NCBI RefSeq assembly: GCF_002803075.1
Contig: NZ_NNBK01000017.1
Coordinates: 124,001-188,000, forward strand
Direction: 5' to 3'
Source: Streptomyces sp. CB01373
GTDB taxonomy: Bacteria > Actinomycetota > Actinomycetes > Streptomycetales > Streptomycetaceae
Length of the DNA stretch: 64,000 nucleotides
Positions within the stretch are counted from its first letter, which is position 1; each line of letters starts with the position of its first letter. Below, in pieces: positions 1 to 8,197 of this stretch. Position numbers and translations under genes: made by a program. The notes below the pieces were generated by a model. The model worked only from the letters and a program-made list of their open reading frames with translations, made no database searches and was not told the origin of the DNA.

Positions 1-1
1 G

Positions 2-472
2 ACCGGCGTCCGGAACAACGGCTGGCCCAGGATGGCCGACCTGATCGCGGACAACCACCGGCTGCTGGTCCTCACCGACCACAGCCGCTCGGCCGACGAG
101 GCGGCGGGCCTGACCCGGGACGGCTTCGGCGTGATGTACCAGCGCGAGTGGACGGTCGAGAACTACTGGTCGATGGGCGCGGGCCTCGGCACGTCGGACT
201 GGTCCTGCTACAGCCGCTGGTACGGCGCCGACCTCAACATCCCGCTGACGCACACCGAACCGCGCTTCCGGCCGCTGTTCGTGATGAACCACTTCCGGGA
301 CAGCACGAGCAGCGCCACGACACAGACCGACAACGGCAAACTGGCCGACCGCGCCCGGCGGTTCTGCGAGCCCGCGGCACGCAAGAAGCCCAACTTCCTG
401 GCCGTGGACCGCTACGACCTCGGCGACCCCGCGGCCGCCGTGAACGCGCTGAACACCCACACATATCCGTGA
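2..472 (+). CDS. PI-PLC X-domain-like protein, C-terminal part (cut by window edge)
   Basis: The reading frame is open from base 2, so the gene begins outside the window and about 156 C-terminal residues are visible. The segment NGWPRMADLIADNHRLLVLTDH resembles the NGWPTL...VVFTD stretch of phosphatidylinositol-specific phospholipase C X-domain proteins, and a WSC/W-rich and Asn-rich middle region fits secreted members of that family. The tail ends with a DLGDPAAAVNALN segment, usual near the end of these proteins. The catalytic histidines of the X domain would lie upstream and cannot be checked. Proteins of this type are usually exported and may act on phosphoinositide-like lipids, but substrate is not inferable here. 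Identification is by motif resemblance only, moderate confidence. Confidence 0.6.
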   Translation, partial: TGVRNNGWPRMADLIADNHRLLVLTDHSRSADEAAGLTRDGFGVMYQREWTVENYWSMGAGLGTSDWSCYSRWYGADLNIPLTHTEPRFRPLFVMNHFRDSTSSATTQTDNGKLADRARRFCEPAARKKPNFLAVDRYDLGDPAAAVNALNTHTYP

Positions 473-527
473 CATTCGGCTGTACGGCGCACGCGATCGC
501 GACACGCGGGTGTGCGAGACTCCGCCG

Positions 528-1460
528 ATGACCTCCGAAACGATCACCGCGGACGCCGCGGGCACCTGGGAACTCGGCGACCTGCCCGTCCACCGCATCG
601 GCCTCGGCGCGATGCGGCTGACGGGCAGCGCCGCCTTTCACCTCGGTACCCCGAGCGACCGCAACCGCTCGATCGCCGTCCTGCGCCGGGCGGTCGAGCT
701 CGGCGTGAACCACATCGACACGGCGGCCTTCTACTTCTCCGCCCGGCGCTCCGCCAACGAACTGATCAACAGCGCCCTGTCGCCGTACCCGGACGATCTG
801 GTCGTCGTCACGAAGGTCGGTCCGTTCCGGAACTGCTCGGGGGAGTGGGGCCCCTCCGCGCGCCCCGACGACCTGCGCGGCCACGTCGAGGAGAACCTGC
901 GACAGCTCGGCCGCGACCACCTGGACGTGGTGAACCTGCGCCGGATGGGCCAGGACTCCATCGCCCAGCACTTCGGCGCGCTCGCCGAACTGCGCGAGGA
1001 GGGACTGATCCGCCACCTCGGCCTCTCCGACGTGGAGCCGCGCCACCTCGAGGAGGCCCGCGCCATCGCGCCGGTGGTGTGCGTGCAGAACCGCTTCGGG
1101 CTCGATTTCCGCGACCCCGGCAGCGACGAAGTGCTGCGGGTCTGCGGCGAGGAGGGCATCGCCTTCGTCCCGTTCTTCGCCATCGCCGGCGAGGGCGGCT
1201 CCAAGGGGGCGGCGGACGGCGCCCACGACGAGGAGGTCGCGGCCGTCGCCCGGGCCCACGACGCGACACCCGCACAGGTACGGATCGCCTGGACCCTCCA
1301 GCAGGGCCCGCACGTCCTGGCCATCCCCGGCACCGGCAACCCCGACCACCTCGTGGAGAACGTGGCCGCGGGCGCCCTGCGCCTCACCGACGAGGAGATG
1401 GCCGGGCTCGACGCGCTGCACACCGGGACCGGCGACGGGACGGGCGAGGGGACCGGCTGA
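528..1460 (+). CDS. aldo/keto reductase
   Basis: A 310-residue NADPH-dependent aldo/keto reductase with the usual TIM-barrel landmarks: GLGAMRLTG near the N-terminus, the catalytic Asp/Tyr region HIDTAAFYFS (about residue 65), the Lys of VVTKVG (about 87) and the cofactor-binding IPGTGNPDHLVEN near the C-terminus. The usual catalytic His region reads DHLDVVNLRRMG, so the His of the common LxLHRx motif is replaced by Asn, a feature shared by some oxidoreductases annotated in this superfamily. The ATG at 528 is chosen over an upstream GTG at 510 because family members begin shortly before the GLG motif. It ends in a Gly/Thr-rich low-complexity tail (GTGDGTGEGTG). Substrate unknown; the gene stands alone between the PI-PLC fragment and a convergent hydrolase. 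Confidence 0.85.
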   Translation: MTSETITADAAGTWELGDLPVHRIGLGAMRLTGSAAFHLGTPSDRNRSIAVLRRAVELGVNHIDTAAFYFSARRSANELINSALSPYPDDLVVVTKVGPFRNCSGEWGPSARPDDLRGHVEENLRQLGRDHLDVVNLRRMGQDSIAQHFGALAELREEGLIRHLGLSDVEPRHLEEARAIAPVVCVQNRFGLDFRDPGSDEVLRVCGEEGIAFVPFFAIAGEGGSKGAADGAHDEEVAAVARAHDATPAQVRIAWTLQQGPHVLAIPGTGNPDHLVENVAAGALRLTDEEMAGLDALHTGTGDGTGEGTG

Positions 1461-1523
1461 GCGGCGTCCCGTACCGCACGCGGGGACTGTCCGACCGGCC
1501 CCCGCGGCGACATCCGGTCCCGG

Positions 1524-2231
1524 TCAGTCCAGCTGCCCGTGCAGGAACGCGACGGTGCTCTGCCACGCGCGGGACGCCGAGTCGGGGTCGTGGCTGGGGC
1601 GGCGGTCGTTGAAGAAGGCGTGGCCGGCCGGGTACAGGCGGAAGTCCGCGCTGACGTCCGACTGCCGCCGGATCCTCTCGCGCAGCTCCTCGACCTGCTC
1701 CAGCGGTACGCTCCGGTCCTGCTCCCCGTAGTGGCCGAGGAGCTGGGCGCGCAGCCCGGAGAAGTCGGGCAGTTCGCCGCGGATGACGCCGTAGAACGGC
1801 ACGGCGGCGCTCACCCGCGGATCGACGGCCGCGAGGTACAGCACGAACCCGCCGCCCATGCAGAAGCCGACCGCGCCGACCGTGCCGGAGGTGACCTCGG
1901 GCAGGGACAGCAGGTGGCCGACGGCGCCGGAGAGCAGTTCGACACCGCGCAGGACCGGCAGGGCCTTCACCATGCGCTGGGCCTCGTCGGAGTCGTGTGC
2001 CACGCTGCCGCCGTACAGGTCGGGCGCCAGGGCGACGAAGCCCTCGGCGGCGAGCCGGTCGGCGACGTCGGCGATGTGGTCCGTCAGCCCCCACCACTCC
2101 TGGATGACGAGGACGCCCGGACCGCTTCCCGACGGGGGCAGCGCGAGGTAGCCGTGCGCGGTGCCTCCCGCGCTCGGGAAGGTGACGTTCTGTCGGGCGG
2201 GCGTCTCGGCGGGCCTGGGCCGCTCGGACAT
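1524..2231 (-). CDS. dienelactone hydrolase family protein
   Basis: A 235-residue alpha/beta hydrolase of the dienelactone hydrolase family. Visible catalytic elements are the nucleophile elbow GFCMGG (Cys, about residue 120), an Asp in GEQDRSVP (about 170) and the His in PAGHAFFND (about 202). The Cys-Asp-His triad is diagnostic of this family rather than of serine esterases. The EWWGL segment near residue 45 is also typical. The start at 2231 has AAGGAG nine bases upstream; the in-frame TTG three codons earlier would put the ribosome site too close. Family members open enol-lactones such as dienelactone to maleylacetate, but many Streptomyces paralogues lie outside aromatic pathways, as here, so the substrate is open. 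It is convergent with the aldo/keto reductase and divergent from the BlaI-type regulator. Confidence 0.88.
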   Translation of the reverse strand: MSERPRPAETPARQNVTFPSAGGTAHGYLALPPSGSGPGVLVIQEWWGLTDHIADVADRLAAEGFVALAPDLYGGSVAHDSDEAQRMVKALPVLRGVELLSGAVGHLLSLPEVTSGTVGAVGFCMGGGFVLYLAAVDPRVSAAVPFYGVIRGELPDFSGLRAQLLGHYGEQDRSVPLEQVEELRERIRRQSDVSADFRLYPAGHAFFNDRRPSHDPDSASRAWQSTVAFLHGQLD

Positions 2232-2566
2232 GGTGCTCAACTCCTTGCCGGATTGCGGATCGGCGCCCCGCCGGGGAGTGGCGGAGGGGCCTTTGCGGAT
2301 TCTTGCCGCGTTCGCCGTGCCGCCGCCGCCGCCCGCCGTTCACGGTCCGGTTCGCCCCCCTTCGTAAGCTACTGCCGGCGGTCCGGTCGTGCAGCGGGCC
2401 GCCGGAGCGCACCGGGGCGCGGGTGCGCGCGATCCCGCGGTCATTCCCGGCGGCTCCTTCCATAATGGGCGGGCGGGCGCGCCCGCGGGCGGACCACGGT
2501 GCCGGACTGACTACAATCATGTAGACGATCTACGACTGTGGGCGACAACGGGGTGAGGACGTACCC
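2232..2566. promoter_or_regulatory. divergent intergenic region with BlaI-type operator
   Basis: This 335-base gap separates the hydrolase from the BlaI-type regulator. The only clear structure is near its right end: CTAC (2511-2514), six bases, GTAG (2521-2524), five bases, CTAC (2530-2533), i.e. two overlapping inverted repeats sharing the central GTAG. BlaI/MecI repressors bind TACA/TGTA-type dyads, and TACAATCATGTAG fits that pattern, so autoregulation of the blaI-M56 pair is likely. The dyad lies 34-56 bases upstream of the regulator start, where a promoter would be expected. The rest is GC-rich with no open frame that looks coding. Confidence 0.55.
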
Positions 2567-2941
2567 ATGACCGACGACGACAGGGACGAGCGCAGGCCGG
2601 CCGGTGAGCTCGAAGCCAGCGTCATGGCCGTCCTGTGGGCCGCCGGCGCGCCCCGCACCCCCGGTGAGGTCCAGCTCGGCCTCGGCAGCGGCCTGGCCCG
2701 CACCACGGTCACCACCATCCTGACCCGGCTGCACGACAAGGGCGTCGTCCAGCGCCGCCGCCAGGGCCGCGGATACGCCTACTATCCCGTCCAGGACGCG
2801 CACGGGCTGACCGCCCGCCGCATGCACTCCGAGCTCGACCGCGACACCGACCGCGAGACGGTACTCGCCCGCTTCGTCGCCCAGCTCAGCCCGGACGACG
2901 AGCGCGTCCTGCGCGATCTGCTCGAATCCGGTGAGCGATGA
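2567..2941 (+). CDS. BlaI/MecI/CopY-family transcriptional repressor
   Basis: A 124-residue winged-helix repressor of the BlaI/MecI family. ELEASVMAVLWA at the N-terminus, the recognition helix region RTTVTTILTRLHDKGVV (about residues 45-61) and RRRQGRGYAYYPV forming the wing are standard for this family. The C-terminal half, needed for dimerisation and normally carrying the protease-cleavage site, is present. It starts with ATG and shares an ATGA overlap with the downstream M56 protease gene, so the two are translationally coupled. In the classic bla/mec systems the membrane protease inactivates the repressor when a signal arrives; in Streptomyces many such pairs are not linked to a beta-lactamase gene, and none is adjacent here. 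Likely binds the dyads at 2511-2533. Confidence 0.93.
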   Translation: MTDDDRDERRPAGELEASVMAVLWAAGAPRTPGEVQLGLGSGLARTTVTTILTRLHDKGVVQRRRQGRGYAYYPVQDAHGLTARRMHSELDRDTDRETVLARFVAQLSPDDERVLRDLLESGER

Positions 2942-3873
2942 CCGCGGCCCTGCTTCTGCTCCTGTCCCTGCTGCTGCCGTTCGCCGCGCCGGCCCTTGCC
3001 CGGCGCGCGCTCGACCGCCTCGCCCCCGTCACCGCGCTGTGGATGATCACCGGCTTCGCGGTCGTGCTCGCCGGCTGCTCGCTCGCCGCACTCGGCGCCT
3101 TCGTCCTCACCGGCCTGCTCAAGCTGCCCCTCGTCGCGGCGCTGGGCAAGCTCGTGCACCCCGTGTCCATGCCCTCCGACCTGGTGGTCGTCCCGGCGGC
3201 CGCGATCTCCGTCGGAGCGCTCGCCGTGTGCGCGGGCACGCTGGGGCGCGCCGCGCTGCGGGAGTTCCGCGCCTTCCGCAGCGCGCACACGGAGGCCGGC
3301 CGCAGGCCCGCCGCCGGCGACCTGTGCGTGGTGGACTCCCCGCACCCGGACGCCTACGCGCTGCCCGGCCGCCCGCACCGCATCGTCGTCACCACCGCGA
3401 TGCTCCGCAGCCTCGACGCGGCCGAGCGCGAGGCGCTGTTCGCCCACGAGCGGGCCCACAACCGGGGCGGCCACCACTACTTCCTGGCCGCCGCCGAGCT
3501 GGCCGCCCACTGCCATCCCGCGCTGCGGCGGGTCCGCGGGGCGATCCGCCTCGCGGCCGAGCGCGCCGCCGACGAGGCCGCGGCCGCGGCCGTCGGCGAC
3601 CGCCGCCTGACCGCCCGCGCCATCGCGCGCGCCGCCCTGGCCGGCCAGGAGGCCCGCTCCGTGCGCCCGGAGTTCGCCCCCGCCGCCACCTCGGGACCGG
3701 TCCCGCACCGCGTCAAGGCGCTCCTCGCCGCCCCGCACGTCCCGCGTCGCGCCGCCACCCGGATCGCCGCGCTGCTGACGGCCTGCGCCGCGCTCTCCTT
3801 CGCCGCCTCGGCGACCGGCATGATCGACGTCCATCACCGGGTCGAGGTCGCCCAGGGCGACACCTCCCGCTGA
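2938..3873 (+). CDS. M56 (BlaR1-like) membrane metalloprotease
   Basis: A 311-residue integral membrane zinc protease partnered with the preceding BlaI-type repressor. Four hydrophobic spans are recognisable: about residues 3-20, 38-62, 82-102 and 275-297. The zinc-binding HExxH motif is seen as AHERAHNRGGHHYF (about residues 166-179), in the cytoplasmic loop before the last span, as expected for M56/M48-type enzymes. The start codon overlaps the repressor stop by four bases (ATGA). Unlike BlaR1 or MecR1, which are about 600 residues, it ends soon after the last span (RVEVAQGDTSR) and has no penicillin-binding sensor domain. The trigger is therefore not evident and is probably not direct beta-lactam acylation of this protein. 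Confidence 0.9.
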   Translation: MTAALLLLLSLLLPFAAPALARRALDRLAPVTALWMITGFAVVLAGCSLAALGAFVLTGLLKLPLVAALGKLVHPVSMPSDLVVVPAAAISVGALAVCAGTLGRAALREFRAFRSAHTEAGRRPAAGDLCVVDSPHPDAYALPGRPHRIVVTTAMLRSLDAAEREALFAHERAHNRGGHHYFLAAAELAAHCHPALRRVRGAIRLAAERAADEAAAAAVGDRRLTARAIARAALAGQEARSVRPEFAPAATSGPVPHRVKALLAAPHVPRRAATRIAALLTACAALSFAASATGMIDVHHRVEVAQGDTSR

Positions 3874-3974
3874 TCCCCTGCCGATCCGCGTCCGGGATGA
3901 CTGGCGTCATGCACGTTTTACGTATAACCTCACCCGACGATCGCTCCTCGCGATCGCTGTTCCGAAAGGCCCCG

Positions 3975-4373
3975 ATGAGACGCATCGCCCTGGTCACCCT
4001 CGTCGTCGACGACTACGACGAGGCGATCCGCTTCTACACCGGAGCGCTCGGCTTCCGGCTCGCCGAGGACGCCCCGCGCCCGGACGGCTCCCGGTGGGTC
4101 GTCGTCGAACCGGGTGACGGGACCGGGACCGCACTGCTGCTCGCCCGCGCCCGGACCGGGTCCCAGCAGGCCCGGGTGGGCGACCAGACCGGCGGACGCG
4201 TCGGGTTCTTCCTGCACACCGGCGACTTCGCCCGCGACCACGCCCGGATGCGGGCGGCCGGAGTCACCTTCCTGGAGGAGCCGCGGCAGGAGCCGTACGG
4301 CACGGTCGCCGTCTTCGAGGACCTGTACGGCAACCGCTGGGACCTGCTCCAGCCCGCCCCCGACGCGGGCTGA
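3975..4373 (+). CDS. VOC (glyoxalase/bleomycin-resistance) family protein
   Basis: A 132-residue single-unit vicinal oxygen chelate protein. The two beta-alpha-beta-beta-beta modules are visible: VTLVVDDYDEAIRFYTGALGFRL at the start and GFFLHTGDFARDHARMRAAGV in the second half, ending in VFEDLYGNRWDLLQ, the usual C-terminal strand. ATG at 3975 follows a GAAAGG site by seven bases. The frame is open further upstream, but that portion reads through the M56 gene in another frame and is not VOC-like. VOC proteins bind a divalent metal and serve in isomerase, dioxygenase or drug-binding roles; no substrate can be assigned. It lies 100 bases after the protease gene and may have its own promoter. 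Confidence 0.88.
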   Translation: MRRIALVTLVVDDYDEAIRFYTGALGFRLAEDAPRPDGSRWVVVEPGDGTGTALLLARARTGSQQARVGDQTGGRVGFFLHTGDFARDHARMRAAGVTFLEEPRQEPYGTVAVFEDLYGNRWDLLQPAPDAG

Positions 4374-4431
4374 CCACCGAACACCGCCACCGCGGACACC
4401 ACTACCGCTCGACTGCCCTAGGAAACGCCCC

Positions 4432-5502
4432 ATGACCGCGCCCCGCATCGACACCGACACCCTCCGCCGGCTCCCCAAGGCCGTGCTGCACGACCACCTC
4501 GACGGCGGCCTGCGCCCCGCCACCGTCGTCGAACTCGCGGACGCGGTCGGCCACACCCTGCCCACCACCGACCCCGCCGAACTCGCCGCCTGGTACTACG
4601 ACGCGGCCAACTCCGGCGACCTGGTCCGCTACATAGCCACCTTCGAGCACACCCTCGCCGTGATGCAGACCCGCGAGGGCCTGCTGCGCACCGCCGAGGA
4701 GTACGTCCTGGACCTGGCCGAGGACGGCGTCGTCTACGGGGAGGTGCGCTACGCCCCCGAACTGATGGTCAACGGCGGGCTGACCCTCACCGAGGTCGTG
4801 GAGACCGTCCAGGAGGGCCTCGCCGCGGGCATGGCCAAGGCCGCCGCCCAGGGCACGCCCGTCCGGGTCGGCACGCTGCTGTGCGGCATGCGGATGTTCG
4901 ACCGCACCCGTGAGGTCGCCGACCTGGCCGTCGCCCACCGCGACGCCGGTGTCGTCGGCTTCGACATCGCGGGCGCCGAGGACGGCTTCCCGCCCGCCGA
5001 CCACCTGGACGCGTTCGAGCACCTGCGCCGAGAGAGCGTGCCGTTCACCATCCACGCCGGCGAGGCGCACGGCCTGCCCAGCATCCACCAGGCCCTCCAG
5101 GTGTGCGGCGCCCAGCGCATCGGGCACGGCGTGCGCATCACCGAGGACATCGTCGACGGCAAGCTCGGCCGGCTGGCCGGCTGGGTGCGCGACCGCCGGA
5201 TCACCCTGGAGATGTGCCCCACCTCCAACCTCCAGACCGGCGCCGCCACCTCGATCGCCGAGCACCCCATCACGGAGCTGAAGGACCTCGGCTTCCGGGT
5301 CACCCTCAACACCGACAACCGCCTGGTGTCCGGCACCACGATGACCCGCGAGATGTCCCTGCTGGTCGAGCAGGCGGGCTGGACGGTCGAGGACCTGCGC
5401 ACGGTCACGGTCAACGCCGTCAAGAGCGCGTTCCTCCCCTTCGACGAGCGCGTGAGCCTGATCCGGGACGTGGTCCTGCCGGGCTACGAGTCCGCGCTCT
5501 GA
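4432..5502 (+). CDS. add: adenosine deaminase
   Basis: A 356-residue metal-dependent deaminase converting adenosine (and deoxyadenosine) to inosine for purine salvage in the cytoplasm. Metal and catalytic landmarks are complete: HDHLDG near residue 22, IHAGE (about 205-209, with the catalytic Glu), a downstream RIGHG (about 226), and LNTDN (about 286-290, with the Asp ligand). Length is normal for bacterial Add. ATG at 4432 follows a weak AGGAAA site. The 3' end overlaps the convergent DinB-type gene by 19 bases. Streptomyces often carry several Add paralogues, so this could be one of two or more isozymes. The SGTTMTREMSLL segment after the last metal ligand matches the actinobacterial forms. 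Confidence 0.95.
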   Translation: MTAPRIDTDTLRRLPKAVLHDHLDGGLRPATVVELADAVGHTLPTTDPAELAAWYYDAANSGDLVRYIATFEHTLAVMQTREGLLRTAEEYVLDLAEDGVVYGEVRYAPELMVNGGLTLTEVVETVQEGLAAGMAKAAAQGTPVRVGTLLCGMRMFDRTREVADLAVAHRDAGVVGFDIAGAEDGFPPADHLDAFEHLRRESVPFTIHAGEAHGLPSIHQALQVCGAQRIGHGVRITEDIVDGKLGRLAGWVRDRRITLEMCPTSNLQTGAATSIAEHPITELKDLGFRVTLNTDNRLVSGTTMTREMSLLVEQAGWTVEDLRTVTVNAVKSAFLPFDERVSLIRDVVLPGYESAL

Positions 5503-5999
5503 AGCAGCCCCCCGACATAGGCGGCCTGTCCGGCGTGCTGGAGATCGTCGGACAGGACGCTGACCAGGCGCACGCCCAGCGTGACCGGCGGGTCCCAGCT
5601 CTCGTCGACGACGCGTTCCAGGTCCTTGGCGGTCAACCCGCGCAGGGCGGTCAGGGTCTGCTCGTGCACGGCGTCGTAGTAGCCGGTCAGCAGTTCGCCG
5701 TCGTCGACCCGCACCTCGGCGACCTTCGCCGGGGTGTGCCCGTAGCCGGTGTCGTGCCGGTCCAGACGGAGCCCGAAGCGCTTCTGCCAGTCCCGCGCGA
5801 GCCATACCTGGTCGAGGCCGAACGCGTCGGCGACGTGGTCGTCCTGCACGCGCGTGAGGTGCCAGACGAGCCAGGCGACGGAGTTGGCGTCGGTCGCGGG
5901 ACGGGCGTTGAGCAGTTCGGACGGCAGGCCGTCGACGACGGCATGGACCTCTTCCCGGATGCGGGCATGGCCCTCGATGAGGATGTCCTTCGCATGCAT
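5484..5999 (-). CDS. DinB/DUF664-family four-helix metal-binding protein
   Basis: A 171-residue protein of the DinB superfamily, related to mycothiol-dependent maleylpyruvate isomerase-type folds. It has the opening helix DILIEGHARIREEVHAVVDGL, the VAWLVWHLTRVQDDHVAD segment with two conserved histidines, and a final DDLQHAGQAAYVGGLL with the third histidine. The three-histidine pattern would bind a divalent metal. ATG at 5999 is preceded by AAGGTGG; an in-frame codon six residues earlier lacks a ribosome site. In mycothiol-producing actinobacteria some members are thiol-S-transferases, but function here is unknown. The gene is convergent with and overlaps add, so both mRNAs could pair over their last 19 bases. 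Confidence 0.8.
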   Translation of the reverse strand: MHAKDILIEGHARIREEVHAVVDGLPSELLNARPATDANSVAWLVWHLTRVQDDHVADAFGLDQVWLARDWQKRFGLRLDRHDTGYGHTPAKVAEVRVDDGELLTGYYDAVHEQTLTALRGLTAKDLERVVDESWDPPVTLGVRLVSVLSDDLQHAGQAAYVGGLLQSADS

Positions 6000-6051
6000 A
6001 CGTCCACCTTGGCGCATCGCCGGCCGTCCCGCGTCCGGAATCCGGCCGGCG

Positions 6052-6945
6052 TCAGGCCGTGCCCGGCTCTTCCGGTCCGAGCAGGGTGATCAGGGCGCGG
6101 GCCGCCGGGCTGGTGGCCTGTTCGGGCGGCAGCAGGGCGACGGTCTCGTACTCCGTCTCCGTGGCGCCCTTGAGCGGCAGCGCGGTGAGCGAAGGCCGCT
6201 TGTGCCGGAAGTGGCGCGGGACGACGGCGATGCCCAGGTTCTCGTCGACCAGGTCGAGCAGGCTGTGCACGTCGTTGACCTCCAGGGCCACCGTGCGCCG
6301 GACACCCGCGGCGGCGAAGGCCGCGTCGGTGGTCCGGCGCGGCCCCCAGTCCGGATGGAAGTCGACGAAGACCTCGCCGTCCAGGTCCCGCGGTGTCAGG
6401 ACGGCCTGGGCGGAGGCGAGCCGGTGGCCCGGGTGGCACAGCACCGTCATCGGCTCGCCGGCCAGGGACACCGAGCGCAGCTGGTCGGTGTCCGCGCGGG
6501 TCCGGTAGGCGAACGCCAGGTCGAGCCGGCCGGCCGCGACCTCCTCCGCCAGCGCGCCCGAACCCGTCTGCCGCAGCCGGATCTCCACGTCCGGGTGCCG
6601 CCGCCGGAACGCCGCGAGCAGCCCGGCCACATGCACCCCGGCGATGCACTGCTCGGTGCCGAGCGAGAGCGTGCCGCGCAGCACGCCCTGCACCGCCGCC
6701 ACCGCCTCGTGCGCCGCCCGCACCTGCGCCAGGATCCGCTGCGCCTCGCCGAGCAGCGCGCGCCCCGCCTCCGTGAGCGTCACCCGGCGCGTGGTGCGCA
6801 CGAACAGGGAGGTCTGCAACTCACGCTCCAGCGCGCGGATCGACGCCGAGAGCCCCGACTGGGAGACCATCAGGCGCTCCGCCGCCCGGGTGAAGTGCCG
6901 GTCCTCGGCGACGGCGACGAAGTGCTGGAGATGACGCAGTTCCAT
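6052..6945 (-). CDS. LysR-family transcriptional regulator
   Basis: A 297-residue LysR-type regulator. The N-terminal winged helix-turn-helix is textbook: MELRHLQHFVAVAEDRHFTRAAERLMVSQSGLSASIRALE, with the recognition helix around residues 30-45, followed by the linker helix and a two-lobed periplasmic-binding-protein-like effector domain from about residue 90. ATG at 6945 aligns exactly with the usual LysR start. It is transcribed divergently from an aldo/keto reductase with 130 bases between them, the common arrangement in which the regulator controls its neighbour. A perfect dyad GAATCC-CATC-GGATTC sits 21 bases upstream of its own start and is the likely operator. Effector unknown. Confidence 0.93.
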   Translation of the reverse strand: MELRHLQHFVAVAEDRHFTRAAERLMVSQSGLSASIRALERELQTSLFVRTTRRVTLTEAGRALLGEAQRILAQVRAAHEAVAAVQGVLRGTLSLGTEQCIAGVHVAGLLAAFRRRHPDVEIRLRQTGSGALAEEVAAGRLDLAFAYRTRADTDQLRSVSLAGEPMTVLCHPGHRLASAQAVLTPRDLDGEVFVDFHPDWGPRRTTDAAFAAAGVRRTVALEVNDVHSLLDLVDENLGIAVVPRHFRHKRPSLTALPLKGATETEYETVALLPPEQATSPAARALITLLGPEEPGTA

Positions 6946-6965
6946 GATTGAGCAGCGTAGTCGTT

Positions 6966-6981
6966 GAATCCCATCGGATTC
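6966..6981. promoter_or_regulatory. candidate LysR operator dyad
   Basis: GAATCC (6966-6971), four bases, GGATTC (6976-6981): a perfect 6-4-6 inverted repeat in the 130-base divergent region between the LysR gene and the aldo/keto reductase. LysR regulators bind AT-containing dyads of about this size between divergent promoters, so this is the best candidate for autoregulation and control of the reductase. Inferred from position and symmetry only. Confidence 0.5.
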
Positions 6982-7075
6982 TCCTGTTGGACTGCTGCCG
7001 CCGGGGCGCGCGAGAGTTGGGGACACTGGTTCCGCCGGAACCGTTCACCTTCGTGCCAACCCCGATGGAGTCGCG

Positions 7076-8068
7076 TTGTTCACCGCCCACCCCGACCGCT
7101 ACGCGGACATGCCCTACCGGCGCACCGGACGCAGTGGCCTGAAGCTCCCCGCGCTGTCGCTCGGCCTGTGGCACAACTTCGGCCCGGACCGCCCGGTCGA
7201 CACCCAGCGCGCGATCCTGCGCCGCGCCTTCGACCTCGGCGTCACCCACTTCGACCTGGCCAACAACTACGGCCCGCCGCCCGGCGCCGCCGAGTCCGCC
7301 CTCGGCGACGCGCTCCGGGCCGACTTCGTGCCGTACCGGGACGAGTTGGTCATCTCCACCAAGGCGGGCTACCTTATGTGGCCCGGCCCGTACGGCGAAT
7401 GGGGCTCCCGCAAGTACCTGCTGTCCTCGCTGGACCAGAGCCTGAAGCGCATGGGCCTCGACTACGTCGACGTCTTCTACTCGCACCGCCCCGACCCGGA
7501 CACCCCGCTGGAGGAGATCATGGGTGCCCTGCACTCGGCGGTCCAGCAGGGCAAGGCGCTCTACGTCGGTGTCTCCAACTACTCCGCCGAGCAGACCCGC
7601 GAGGCCGCCCGGATCCTGGGCGAACTGGGCACCCCGCTGCTGATCCACCAGCCCCGCTACTCGATGCTCGACCGGCGCCCCGAGGAGGAGGGCCTCCTGG
7701 ACGCCCTGGACGAACTCCAGGTCGGCTCCATCGCCTACTCCCCGCTGGAGCAGGGCCTGCTCACCGCCCGTTATCTGGACGGCATCCCCGAGGACTCCCG
7801 GGCGGCGGGCGACAGCCCGTTCCTCGACTCCGCCGCGGTGACCGGCGAACTGGTGGGCAGGCTGCGCGCGCTGGACGAGATCGCCAAGTCCCGTGGGCAG
7901 TCCCTGGCGCAGATGGCGCTGGCCTGGGTGCTGCGCGGCGGACGGGTCACCTCGGCCCTGGTCGGCGCGAGCAGCCCGCGGCAACTGGAGGACAGCGTCG
8001 CCGCGACGCGTTCCCTGGACTTCGACGCGGAGGAGCTGGCCCGCATCGACGCGGCCATCGCGCTGTAG
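7076..8068 (+). CDS. aldo/keto reductase, YghZ/Gpr-like
   Basis: A 330-residue aldo/keto reductase resembling E. coli YghZ (L-glyceraldehyde-3-phosphate reductase). The start FTAHPDRYADMPYRRTGRSG and the stretch LKLPALSLGLWHNFG match the YghZ opening, which justifies the TTG start at 7076; ATGGAG lies just upstream. Catalytic elements follow: HFDLANNYGPPPG (Asp and Tyr, about residues 59-71), ISTKAGY (Lys), and YVDVFYSHRPDP with the catalytic His. The cofactor segment near the C-terminus is ALVGASSPRQLEDS. YghZ-type enzymes reduce small aldehydes such as methylglyoxal and L-glyceraldehyde 3-phosphate with NADPH, so a role in reactive-aldehyde detoxification is plausible. Likely controlled by the divergent LysR protein. 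Confidence 0.9.
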   Translation: MFTAHPDRYADMPYRRTGRSGLKLPALSLGLWHNFGPDRPVDTQRAILRRAFDLGVTHFDLANNYGPPPGAAESALGDALRADFVPYRDELVISTKAGYLMWPGPYGEWGSRKYLLSSLDQSLKRMGLDYVDVFYSHRPDPDTPLEEIMGALHSAVQQGKALYVGVSNYSAEQTREAARILGELGTPLLIHQPRYSMLDRRPEEEGLLDALDELQVGSIAYSPLEQGLLTARYLDGIPEDSRAAGDSPFLDSAAVTGELVGRLRALDEIAKSRGQSLAQMALAWVLRGGRVTSALVGASSPRQLEDSVAATRSLDFDAEELARIDAAIAL

Positions 8069-8112
8069 CACCGCGTGGCCGGCCCGTGGCCCGAACCGGC
8101 CGCGCGCCCGCA

Positions 8113-8143
8113 CCGGCCCCGGCGGACTCCCCGCCGGGGCCGG
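8113..8143. terminator. bidirectional hairpin terminator
   Basis: A perfect 13-bp stem, CCGGCCCCGGCGG (8113-8125) and its complement (8131-8143), closes a five-base loop midway between the convergent aldo/keto reductase and the NTF2-like gene. There is no U-tract, as is usual for Streptomyces hairpin terminators. It should stop transcription from both sides. Confidence 0.75.
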
Positions 8144-8197
8144 ACCTCTGTCGCGACGGGGATGGGTCCTGCTCCGGTGGGACGGTGGGACGGCGTC

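Noticed and set aside
234..1421. 395-codon minus-strand open frame over the aldo/keto reductase
   Set aside because: Antisense shadow in GC-rich DNA; composition dominated by Arg/Gly/Ala/Val with no recognisable domain, while the plus strand encodes a full aldo/keto reductase.
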